From contig CAVYGO010000002.1 in assembly GCA_963768085.1 (NCBI GenBank), positions 310,001-374,000 of the forward strand: 64,000 nt of DNA. Reading direction: 5' to 3'. Position numbers and translations under genes: made by a program. A model generated the notes under the pieces. It ran no database searches. It saw only the letters and a program-made list of their open reading frames with translations, and was not told the origin of the DNA. Origin of the DNA: Pukyongia sp963768085. GTDB lineage: Bacteria; Bacteroidota; Bacteroidia; Flavobacteriales; Flavobacteriaceae. This document shows, in pieces, positions 45,714-54,060 of this stretch; within the stretch, counting starts at the first letter, position 1; every line of letters begins with the position of its first letter.

Positions 45714-45896
45714 GGCGATTGATTGTATCTTCTTGCTATCGATAATCGTTATCAGGGAAAACGAGAGCCCTGCCTTGTACAGCTGGGTTTTGAAAAATTT
45801 TATTGAGCTAATTATCAAAATCCCTGATATTTATCATTCCCTGCCTGCTATCTGATTAAGAACTTTACAGCTATCATAGATTTTAACCCTACTCAA

Positions 45897-46355
45897 ATGG
45901 ACAAACATATTTATAATGTCGATATCAACTGGACACAGGACCGCAAAGGGGTGATGTGTTCCCCCGAACTACGTAAGGAAGACACCCGCGAATCCAATTG
46001 TATAGAAGTGGCTACCCCACCGGAGTTTGCCAAAGGGATACCCAACATCTGGTCGCCGGAGCATTTGTTCACAGCCTCGGTTAGCAGCTGCCTGATGACC
46101 ACCTTCCTGGCGATAGCCGAATATTCGAAGTTCGATTTCATAAGTTTCCGATGTGGTTCCAAGGGTGTACTGGACAAAGTAGACGGTAAATTCGTGATGA
46201 GCGAGATCCTGCTGTACCCGGAAGTCTTTATAGCCAACGAGAAACAAAGGGGTCGGGCTTTACGTATACTTGAAAAATCGGAGAAAGCCTGTTTAATTTC
46301 AAATTCAATCAGATCGAAGATCACCATGGAACCTAAAGTTACGGTTCAGAATTAA
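45897..46355 (+). CDS. OsmC family peroxiredoxin-like protein
   Basis: This 152-residue protein has the two redox Cys of the OsmC/Ohr fold: Cys65 in SVSSCLMTTFLA and Cys132 in KACLISNS. The N-terminal VATPPEFAKGIPNIWSPEHLFTASV segment is typical. It reduces organic hydroperoxides or handles thiol oxidation. Monocistronic; no regulator is adjacent. Confidence 0.9.
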   Translation: MDKHIYNVDINWTQDRKGVMCSPELRKEDTRESNCIEVATPPEFAKGIPNIWSPEHLFTASVSSCLMTTFLAIAEYSKFDFISFRCGSKGVLDKVDGKFVMSEILLYPEVFIANEKQRGRALRILEKSEKACLISNSIRSKITMEPKVTVQN

Positions 46356-46573
46356 AATTTTCGGAAGAGCGAATTAGTACCTCAGGTGAAATTTATTTCA
46401 ATCCAGGACCTCCAACTTATACTCCAAATCATATACCTTGGTAATTCTTATGATATCATCAACCTAAAGTTTACTCTGCAATTTGTCCTGGATATTGTGA
46501 CGATTCAATAAAACATCTAAAACCCGGCCCTTATATTGTATAGCTTGAGTATAAAGGATCAATATATAATAAA

Positions 46574-46597
46574 AAGGCCCTCCTTTTGAAGGGCCTT
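46574..46597 (-). terminator. Terminator of the small gene at 46632
   Basis: AAGGCCCT and AGGGCCTT form an 8-bp stem with an 8-nt loop and are followed on the minus strand by TTTATTATA. It lies 35 bp after the stop. Confidence 0.7.
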
Positions 46598-46631
46598 GGT
46601 TTAAGGTGTAAGAAGCAAATGTAACAGCTAG

Positions 46632-46826
46632 CTAATACTGCCCTTTGGCAACCGTAAGCGCTACCTGCCCTCGGTTCATGGGTTCTCTGTTTTCGGAAGG
46701 TTCTTCTGTTGTAGTCTCTTCGGGGGTTGCGATGCCGGTATCAGCATTGCTGAATAGTACAACGAAATTGCCGCACAACACTACTAAGACGAAGAGCCCG
46801 AGTACATATTTCCATTGGTTTTTCAT
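46632..46826 (-). CDS. Small single-pass membrane protein
   Basis: This 64-residue protein has one hydrophobic helix (about 6-25, WKYVLGLFVLVVLCGNFVVLF) and a Glu/Thr-rich outer tail. The ATG at 46826 and the terminator downstream make it a plausible small gene. No family is recognised. It could be a small stress or regulatory membrane protein. Confidence 0.55.
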   Translation of the reverse strand: MKNQWKYVLGLFVLVVLCGNFVVLFSNADTGIATPEETTTEEPSENREPMNRGQVALTVAKGQY

Positions 46827-47100
46827 TTTGGTAAGTTTTATTTAGAGGTTATGTATTTTCAAAGTCATTATCGCTCAACAACTACGATAACTACACTCAC
46901 AAAGTTAAGTGCCTGCACGTGAATTTGTGTAAGTGAAAACCCTGAATATCACTGGGTAAACAACTAAATTTTTAACGAGGGTTTTTCCTGAAAGTGAAAG
47001 AAGTTGCATCAATAAACGGATTAGCTGAATATAAATTTAGAATGAAGACTTGTTAAGGTTTTCCATGTTTTATACCATCGCTAATCATTTGTAATAAAAT
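46827..47100. other. Intergenic region, nothing recognised
   Basis: Apart from the probable promoter of the small membrane protein gene, no feature was seen in this AT-rich stretch; the terminator of the dehydrogenase gene follows at 47101. Confidence 0.4.
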
Positions 47101-47124
47101 TGCCCTTAGACTACACTAAGGGCA
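47101..47124 (-). terminator. Terminator of the alcohol dehydrogenase gene
   Basis: TGCCCTTAG and CTAAGGGCA form a perfect 9-bp stem with a 6-nt loop, followed on the minus strand by ATTTTATT. It lies 43 bp after the stop at 47168. Confidence 0.75.
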
Positions 47125-47167
47125 CCATTCTTTACATTACTAAAACGGTTAAAAAAAGCTATATATA

Positions 47168-48223
47168 TTAGCTTTTAAGTGATCCCATATCAATAACAAA
47201 TCGATATTTCACATCTGCTTTTAACATACGTTCGTATGCGGCATTGATGTCCTGCATATTGATCACTTCAATATCCGAAGTAATATTATGCTTGCCGCAG
47301 AAATCAAGCAATTCCTGGGTTTCGGCAATACCACCAATCAATGATCCGGCCACAGACCTCCGTCCCATAATCATGGATACGGTCATTAACATGGGGTCCA
47401 GCGGACCTAAATACCCTACCACGACCAGAGTTCCGTTCGTACTTAAAGTATTTACATACGGATTCAGATCGTGCTCGTAAGGCACGGTATCGATAATAAG
47501 ATCGAAACGTCCCATGGCACCTTCCATCTGGGCATCATCCGTGGAGATGATCACTTCATCCGCACCCAACTTCTTCGCATCCTCTATCTTGTTCGGAGAT
47601 CTTGAGAAAAGCGTGACATGTGCGCCCAAGGCATCCGCCAGCTTAATAGCCATATGGCCTAATCCGCCTAATCCAACTACGGCAACCTTGCTGTTCTCAT
47701 TCACTTTCCAGTGTCGTAATGGCGACCAGGTTGTAATTCCGGCGCATAACACAGGAGCAATCCCCGCAGGATCCAAATTCTCGGGAACACGCAGCACAAA
47801 GTCTTCATCCACCACAATGGTTTCCGAATAGCCACCATGGGTATTGGTTTGTAAATGGTTATCGAATCCTCCGTAGGTTCCCACCCATTCCGGGCAGTAC
47901 TGTTCCAGGTCATCCTTACAGTTGTTACAACTTCGGCAAGAATCCACCAGGCAACCTACGGCTACCAGGTCACCCTCTTTGTATTTACTCACGCCTTCCC
48001 CTACTCTGGTTACCCGGCCAACAATCTCATGCCCGGGAACGACAGGATAAACTGTCATGCCCCAATCATTTCGGGCGAAATGCAGATCGGAGTGGCACAC
48101 TCCACAGTATAGTATATCGATCTCAACATCTTTTGGCAGGGCTACCCGCCTGTCAATTTGTAATTGCCTGAGATCCGCATCAGCAGCCTCTGTTCCATAG
48201 GCTTTAATAGATGTAGTTTGCAT
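47168..48223 (-). CDS. Zinc-dependent NADP(H) alcohol dehydrogenase (CAD/YahK-like)
   Basis: This 351-residue medium-chain dehydrogenase has catalytic zinc ligands in YCGVCHSD and GHEIVG, structural zinc Cys in CLVDSCRSCNNC, and the Rossmann motif VVGLGGLGHMAIKLA. The CAD/YahK branch reduces aldehydes to alcohols, usually with NADPH. Cytosolic. It has its own terminator and a leader with no neighbours in the same direction upstream. Confidence 0.93.
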   Translation of the reverse strand: MQTTSIKAYGTEAADADLRQLQIDRRVALPKDVEIDILYCGVCHSDLHFARNDWGMTVYPVVPGHEIVGRVTRVGEGVSKYKEGDLVAVGCLVDSCRSCNNCKDDLEQYCPEWVGTYGGFDNHLQTNTHGGYSETIVVDEDFVLRVPENLDPAGIAPVLCAGITTWSPLRHWKVNENSKVAVVGLGGLGHMAIKLADALGAHVTLFSRSPNKIEDAKKLGADEVIISTDDAQMEGAMGRFDLIIDTVPYEHDLNPYVNTLSTNGTLVVVGYLGPLDPMLMTVSMIMGRRSVAGSLIGGIAETQELLDFCGKHNITSDIEVINMQDINAAYERMLKADVKYRFVIDMGSLKS

Positions 48224-48356
48224 TGCGTTTTTATTTAAAGGTTAGTTTGATATTGTTATTAATAGTACAGCAGATTATAAAATGTAAGCACAGGCCGTCA
48301 CGATGGTTATTCGATTCCGCATGCTCATTTTAAATGTAACAAAAGAATAAGAATTT

Positions 48357-48815
48357 TTATGTAATAAGTGTAACTTTCACTGCGTTCATACCCTTCAACC
48401 CCTTTTCTAATTCGTAGGATACCTTGTCGTTTTCAGCAATCTCATCAATAAGCCCACTGACATGGGTAAAGTATTTTTCCTGGTTTTCAGAATCGATAAT
48501 GAACCCGAATCCTTTAGAACTATCGTAAAACGAGACTTTACCTTTTCTAACCGGGTCGAATGGCTCTACATCGCTGTCTTCCAGCCTGGGAATGTTTATC
48601 TCTATGCTCTCAACATCAACTTCTACTTTCAAATTGGGATCGGGTGGCGAATCTGTTAGCTGGCCGTCATGACCTACATAGGCAAATTCTATGGTATTTC
48701 CCCTTTCTTTTGCTTCAGCCTTACGCGCTTCTTTTTTCTTCTGCTTTGCCTCGCGTTTTTTTAAACGTTTTTTCTCTTTTTCCTTTTTACTATATGTTTG
48801 CTGCGATTTTGCCAT
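48357..48815 (-). CDS. Cold-shock-domain protein with basic N-terminal tail
   Basis: This 152-residue protein has a very Lys/Arg/Glu-rich N-terminal tail (1-38), an acidic linker, and a C-terminal cold-shock domain from about 88 with RNP1 KGFGFI and RNP2 KYFTHVS. Such tailed CSD proteins are common in Flavobacteriia. The basic tail may bind ribosomes or RNA in addition to the CSD. This is the third CSD gene in the window. Confidence 0.88.
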   Translation of the reverse strand: MAKSQQTYSKKEKEKKRLKKREAKQKKKEARKAEAKERGNTIEFAYVGHDGQLTDSPPDPNLKVEVDVESIEINIPRLEDSDVEPFDPVRKGKVSFYDSSKGFGFIIDSENQEKYFTHVSGLIDEIAENDKVSYELEKGLKGMNAVKVTLIT

Positions 48816-48939
48816 GTATTTATCTAAATGTTTTTCTCAAAATAGTAATTATTATTGAAAGAATTATATTTTTCTGAATTAAATCCTGAAATGAAACTAA
48901 TCCGAAGCATTATCTCACCATTGGAGAAAACATTTCATA

Positions 48940-49806
48940 TTAATCTACCTCCAGTTTATAACCAACCCCATGAACATTGGTAAGTCTAATGGAATCGTCT
49001 TCTTGTAGTATTTTACGGAGCTTGGAAATATAAGTATCCAGGCTTCTACCCACTATTACGCCATTGTCTTCCCAGACCTTTTTTGTTAGTTCCTCTCTTT
49101 TAACAATCTGGTTGGGATTTGCCGCAAAAATGGCCAGCAATTCGCATTCTTTTCTCGAAAGTGGAATTTCCACAGCCTCCTTCACCAGCTTATTCTGCTC
49201 CGGATAGAAATGAAATTTCCCTACCGCTGCATAATTGGCACCCTGTAATTGGGAAGCACGCTGAGATCTTTTTCGAAGATATACTTCGATGAAAAATATT
49301 CCCAAAACAACTAACAACAGCAGATACGATAGATATTGCTTGCTAAAGAACGAGGCTTTAGCATGGAGAAACCTCACGTCTATTGTATAACAAGCCTTTG
49401 GCACGTTTCTTCCCTGGCAAGCCACTATGGTACTTTCCTCCAGAAAATCCATCTGGTAACTGTAGGCCACTTCCCCATCGTTGCATTGGATCACTTCCAC
49501 GCGGTACGTATCGGGAAGTGCCGCGATCTGAAAATGCCTGGAAATCGCAGAGACCAATTCACCGGGTTCAAAGGACAGATCGCTTTCAAAAGACACGCGG
49601 TATTTCTCCGGTTCAATTTCTACCACAGGTTGTATCAGTGAGGTCGAATCTTTATTTGCTAGTAAAACCTCATTTCCTGCTGCTCGCAAAGCGATCTTCA
49701 CTTTTTCTGAAAACTCCTGATTCTCAATTTTTGAACTGGTACTCCCATAGGCATACAGAAGCACAGTGATAAGTATGGCATAGATAATAAATCGGATTCT
49801 TCGCAT
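48940..49806 (-). CDS. Membrane-bound winged-helix regulator with periplasmic sensor, N-out topology
   Basis: This 288-residue protein has an N-terminal hydrophobic segment (about 5-22), a periplasmic-type domain of about 130 residues with three Cys, a membrane helix (about 157-176, YLSYLLLLVVLGIFFIEVYL) and a basic start to the cytoplasmic part. Residues about 190-288 are an OmpR/PhoB-type winged helix (LSRKECELLAIFAANPNQIVKREELTKKVW, RSLDTYISKLRKIL, NVHGVGYKLE). ToxR/CadC proteins have the winged helix at the N-terminus; here it is C-terminal. It is divergent from a lipoprotein gene, its probable target. Confidence 0.85.
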   Translation of the reverse strand: MRRIRFIIYAILITVLLYAYGSTSSKIENQEFSEKVKIALRAAGNEVLLANKDSTSLIQPVVEIEPEKYRVSFESDLSFEPGELVSAISRHFQIAALPDTYRVEVIQCNDGEVAYSYQMDFLEESTIVACQGRNVPKACYTIDVRFLHAKASFFSKQYLSYLLLLVVLGIFFIEVYLRKRSQRASQLQGANYAAVGKFHFYPEQNKLVKEAVEIPLSRKECELLAIFAANPNQIVKREELTKKVWEDNGVIVGRSLDTYISKLRKILQEDDSIRLTNVHGVGYKLEVD

Positions 49807-49928
49807 AGCTCCTACAAATAACTACTAAATTGAGGACATTTTACAAAGGTTTGCACTTCTTTTACATTCTTTTGACAGTTTTCCAAATTCATTCCCCTAG
49901 TTTTAACCTATCATTAATCAAAATAAAA

Positions 49929-50510
49929 ATGAATAGTATGAAACATATCATTTATTGCTGCGCACTTCTGTTTCTCATAGGTTGTAACACGAATATTTCG
50001 GAATCTCAATATGACCTTGCCGTTGTAGAAAAGGTAAAAAACAAAACAGAACACAAAAAAGACTATACCTATTATTACGATTCCATAACCAATAACGACT
50101 ACAAATTAAAATTCGGGGTAAATGAACTTAAGGACGATGCGTACGAGCTGGTGATCGACGTAAACCTCTTGAATGATTCATATTATGTCTCACCGAACGC
50201 GAAAAGAGATTTCAAAGGAAAGTTCACTATTGAAATGGAGGATTCCCAAAAACTTACCACTCTTGACGATTGGGATGAAGTTCCACGCTCTGTAGAAGAA
50301 TTCGACCCGCATCCATTCGTTGATGGTTACGTGAACTGGGTTCGAGAAGATACCAGGTATATTCTTAAAGTAAAACGAAACAGTCTGGAAGATTTTAATA
50401 TAAACACAACTCTTCAATTTGTTATAGAACCAAAATGTACCATGGAAAAATTCCCCCTGGTGGTTCGGAATCAAGGTGGTTATCTCAAATTCCAGATTAA
50501 CGGATGCTAA
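49929..50510 (+). CDS. Lipoprotein of unknown function
   Basis: This protein has about 193 residues from ATG 49929 (MNSMKHIIYCCALLFLIGC); the next ATG at 49938 is also possible and both give a lipobox LIGC. The mature part is beta-rich (YYYDSITNNDYKLKFGVNELKDDAYELVIDVNLL). No known family. It is divergent (122 bp) from the membrane-bound winged-helix regulator and 43 bp upstream of a beta-lactamase-like lipoprotein gene, so all three may form a regulon. Confidence 0.7.
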   Translation: MNSMKHIIYCCALLFLIGCNTNISESQYDLAVVEKVKNKTEHKKDYTYYYDSITNNDYKLKFGVNELKDDAYELVIDVNLLNDSYYVSPNAKRDFKGKFTIEMEDSQKLTTLDDWDEVPRSVEEFDPHPFVDGYVNWVREDTRYILKVKRNSLEDFNINTTLQFVIEPKCTMEKFPLVVRNQGGYLKFQINGC

Positions 50511-50553
50511 TTAATTTCCACAGATATACATAATTAATATTGAAAAGCCCCAT

Positions 50554-52047
50554 ATGAATACATACAAGGTAGTATTGCGCTATATGTATTTGATTCTTTT
50601 AGTAGCATGTCTGAGTCTTCTGGTTAATTCTTGTAAGAAAGGAATAGTTGAAAATGATGAGTTAACAACAAAAAGTGAAAAGATAGACGATCTTATAAGT
50701 CGGTATGCAGACTACGGAAAATTCAACGGAACGATCCTGGTGGCCGAAAATGGCGAGGTACTATACAAGAAAGGTGTTGGTATGGCTAATATGGAATGGG
50801 ATATACCTAATAAACCGGATACAAAATTTCGCATTGCTTCCATCACCAAGCAATTCACAGCAATGCTTATTGTTCAGTTGGCTTCTGAAAACAAAGTAGA
50901 CTTACACGAGCCAATATCCACCTACCTGCCGGACTACCCTAAAGAAAATGGGGATCGTATTACCCTTCATCATTTGTTAACCCATACATCGGGAATCCCG
51001 GAATTCGATCTCTATATTAAATACAGGGACATAGAACGCGATCGTTACCGCCCAGAAGAGCTATTAAATATTTTTGCAGACCAACCGCTGCAGTTCGAGC
51101 CGGGAACAAAATTCGAATACACTAATCCCGGTTATGTCGTGTTGGGTGTTATTATCGAAAAAATCACGGGCAAGCCTTACGAAGAGGTCTTGCAGGACCA
51201 AATATTCACTCCCCTCAAAATGACCAATTCAGGATATGATCGTCACTATACGGTGATCAAGAACAGAGCTTCTGGTTATTCAAACGGGTATAGCAGGGGT
51301 GAATTTTACAACACAAATTTTGTTGATATGTCCATCCCCTATGCCGCCGGATCCATATATTCAACAGTAGAGGATCTACATCTATGGGATCGTGCTCTTT
51401 ATTGTGATACACTGGTTTCTGAAACTTATAGGGATCTCTTATTCAACAAGCATATACCTGCTCGAGGGCGACACTATGGTTATGGCTGGTTTATCGGCGA
51501 AATGCCTCTAGGAAACACCAATGAGCAGGTGCAAACCATCGGGCATGGTGGTGGAATTAACGGTTTTAACACTTTGATCACAAGAATTCCTTCAAACGAA
51601 TCATTAATTGTAGTATTAAACAATGTTGAAAGAGTTCCGTTGCGTGAAATAACCACTGCGATTAACGGAATCCTTCACGATAAATCCTTCGACCCGAAAA
51701 TATCCGTTGCTTATTCAATGAAAGAGGTTTTGGAGAAAGATGGAGAGCCTAATGCACTTGAATATTACAAAGAAGTGAATAGATCGGCAGATCACTATCA
51801 CGACCTGCACGAAATGAATAAGGTAGGATATGAATTATTCTTTTCGGACAAGATCATAGAAGCTGCATTCGTTTTTAAATTGAATATTGAAGCCTATCCG
51901 GACCGATGGGAGGTATACGACAGTTATGCGGAATCGCTTCTGAAACTTGAGGATTCTATAAATTCTATCCGGAACTATAAGAAATCTCTCGAATTAAATC
52001 CGAATAACAACCAAGCGAAGAAAGTATTGAAGACGTTGGAAAAATAA
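50554..52047 (+). CDS. Class C beta-lactamase-fold serine hydrolase lipoprotein with TPR tail
   Basis: This 497-residue protein has lipoprotein signal LLVNSC (Cys27). The beta-lactamase/transpeptidase-like core has Ser96-x-x-Lys99 (SITK), Tyr189-x-Asn191 (YTN) and a late HGGG motif at the KTG position. The last roughly 110 residues hold TPR-like helices (AFVFKLNIEAYPDRWEVYDSYAESLLKLEDS). It is probably an esterase or peptidase of the AmpC/AmpH-like group rather than a resistance enzyme. Confidence 0.88.
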   Translation: MNTYKVVLRYMYLILLVACLSLLVNSCKKGIVENDELTTKSEKIDDLISRYADYGKFNGTILVAENGEVLYKKGVGMANMEWDIPNKPDTKFRIASITKQFTAMLIVQLASENKVDLHEPISTYLPDYPKENGDRITLHHLLTHTSGIPEFDLYIKYRDIERDRYRPEELLNIFADQPLQFEPGTKFEYTNPGYVVLGVIIEKITGKPYEEVLQDQIFTPLKMTNSGYDRHYTVIKNRASGYSNGYSRGEFYNTNFVDMSIPYAAGSIYSTVEDLHLWDRALYCDTLVSETYRDLLFNKHIPARGRHYGYGWFIGEMPLGNTNEQVQTIGHGGGINGFNTLITRIPSNESLIVVLNNVERVPLREITTAINGILHDKSFDPKISVAYSMKEVLEKDGEPNALEYYKEVNRSADHYHDLHEMNKVGYELFFSDKIIEAAFVFKLNIEAYPDRWEVYDSYAESLLKLEDSINSIRNYKKSLELNPNNNQAKKVLKTLEK

Positions 52048-52066
52048 AAAAACTATAACTTTCCTA

Positions 52067-53950
52067 TTACTTCTCTTTGATCGGCAATCGTATTTGCGAC
52101 GGGTACTTCCTGGAGTGGTGTACTTTATTGTTCGCTATAAGGCCTTCAGATTCATCGTAGTTATTTCCGCCGGTATTCAAATTACGCGCAAAACGCGGGA
52201 AATTACTGCTGGAAACCTCGACCCGTATACGATGCCCTTTTTCAAAGTAATTACTCGTAGCCATGGGTGTTAAGTCTACCTTATAGACTTCTCCTTTTTC
52301 CATAAATACTTCGGTGTCGTATCCTTCTCTGTAGCGCACTCGCTGTATGGTTTCATCCAGGTTATATGCTCTTCCATCAGGATAGACATCGATCAATTTA
52401 ATGGTGAAATCGGTATCTTTTACGTCTGAAGAAATATAAAGCGTAGATTCTATAAAGCCGCTAACTTCCACTCCTTCTGAAAGCACTTCAGTAGTATACA
52501 CTAAAATATCCTCTCGCCCTTCCATGTCCTGCTGATCGAACGCACCCCCTTTTACGGCATTTCCGGTACAACAAACATTGCCTCCCCAGGAAGTCACAGG
52601 ATTCATAGGATCGTACACGAAGGAATCCGGATTATCCCTGGAAGGTTTCTTTTTAGTGAGCATACCGCCTCCATCCAGTGTATTCGCATCGCCTTTGCTG
52701 TTCATGTAGTAGGTAACCATCTTGCTATTGGCTGGAGGCCATTGTGTTGCCGACTGCCATTTATTACTTCCCATGGTATAATATTGTACCCGTGGCGTTT
52801 TCTCTTTAAAATCGTTCGCTTCCCCTTTCAACCATAGATCCCACCAGGCAAAAATCTGTTCGATATAATTTAGCCGTGCATCACCTACGCTGCGTTCCCC
52901 TACGATCGTATTTTCAGTGGCCCGGGTATACCCGCAATGCAATGTGGGTGCAATCACCAGGTATTGATTCTCCCGAATTTCAGGATCCTTGGCATTATTC
53001 CGCACATGATTGAACAAGGCAATATTCGGAGTTATCGAGACATCGTACCAGGAGGTAAACCAGAAGCTGGGTACTCCAAATTCCATATCATCATGATACA
53101 AACCTCCTGTATACCAATCGGGGTCATTAGGCTTACGCCTTACCATCTTGTCAAAGATCTCTTTTTTCCCGCTTACGTTTTTAAGGATATCCTGTATGGG
53201 TAAATGATTTAAAGCTTCCGACATATCAACGGGTGGATTCTCAGGCGCCAGGTCATAGAATCTCGATATACGAATAAGGTCTTCCTGGGATGCACCTGCA
53301 GGGATCCTGGGTTTGAACTCATCATGCTCTACCCCATATAACCAGGCAAAGAACAACATTTGTTCTACTCCACCTCTATACCAATTTCCTTGTTCCATGA
53401 TATCACCCACTCTACCTACCCCCGCTCCATATCCTTGTGGTACCATAGCCGCATGCGAAGGATGATCCAGGGCAGCAACAGCCATTTGCCATTCCGCAGT
53501 TGAGGAACAACCATAAGTTCCAATTTTGCCATTGGACCAGGACTGATCTTTCATCCAGCTAAAAGCATCGTAACCATCGGTAAGCGGGACTCCTAAAATA
53601 TCCCATTCGCCTTCCGAATAGTAACGCCCGCGTTCATTCTGAACCACATAGGCATAGCCTCGTTTAACCACCTCATATGCGAAGTTTGCCGTCCAGGTAC
53701 GCTGTTTTCCATCACCCCAGGAATTGAAATTATAGGGTGTCCGAGAGAAAATAACAGGAACCTTTTTGTTTGTTTTAGGCCTGTAAATATCGGTAGCAAG
53801 TCGCACACCATCCCGCATGGGCATCATTATTTTCTGGTCGATGATGGCAATCTCTTCAAGTTTTTCAAGAATCTCGTTTTGTTCCTGTGCGAGAAAGATC
53901 TGAGTGAATAGAACGAAGAAAACAAGCGAAGTGAAGCGAAGTAGTTTCAT
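52067..53950 (-). CDS. CocE/NonD-family hydrolase (X-Pro dipeptidyl-peptidase fold)
   Basis: This protein has about 627 residues from ATG 53950 (signal MKLLRFTSLVFFVLFTQIFLAQ). The alpha/beta hydrolase core has MRDGVRLATDIYRP, the nucleophile region GTYGCSSTAEWQ and, C-terminally, the beta jelly-roll of the CocE/X-Pro family (GHRIRVEVSSSNFPRFARNLN). It is secreted and probably hydrolyses ester or dipeptide/acyl substrates. It is convergent with the beta-lactamase-like gene and followed upstream by the BNR protein gene on the same strand. Confidence 0.9.
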   Translation of the reverse strand: MKLLRFTSLVFFVLFTQIFLAQEQNEILEKLEEIAIIDQKIMMPMRDGVRLATDIYRPKTNKKVPVIFSRTPYNFNSWGDGKQRTWTANFAYEVVKRGYAYVVQNERGRYYSEGEWDILGVPLTDGYDAFSWMKDQSWSNGKIGTYGCSSTAEWQMAVAALDHPSHAAMVPQGYGAGVGRVGDIMEQGNWYRGGVEQMLFFAWLYGVEHDEFKPRIPAGASQEDLIRISRFYDLAPENPPVDMSEALNHLPIQDILKNVSGKKEIFDKMVRRKPNDPDWYTGGLYHDDMEFGVPSFWFTSWYDVSITPNIALFNHVRNNAKDPEIRENQYLVIAPTLHCGYTRATENTIVGERSVGDARLNYIEQIFAWWDLWLKGEANDFKEKTPRVQYYTMGSNKWQSATQWPPANSKMVTYYMNSKGDANTLDGGGMLTKKKPSRDNPDSFVYDPMNPVTSWGGNVCCTGNAVKGGAFDQQDMEGREDILVYTTEVLSEGVEVSGFIESTLYISSDVKDTDFTIKLIDVYPDGRAYNLDETIQRVRYREGYDTEVFMEKGEVYKVDLTPMATSNYFEKGHRIRVEVSSSNFPRFARNLNTGGNNYDESEGLIANNKVHHSRKYPSQIRLPIKEK

Positions 53951-54060
53951 AAATGGATGGTGTTGATTGGTAAACGCTAAAGTTACCGAAAAAATGATTC
54001 TCTTACCCGGCAATGATTAATCAAACTATTAAGATCAACATTCAGTGATAGCCTGCATCA

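Noticed and set aside
50554..52047. Antibiotic-resistance beta-lactamase
   Set aside because: The fold and SxxK/YxN motifs are present, but the HGGG motif in place of KTG and the TPR tail point to an esterase/peptidase-like lipoprotein.
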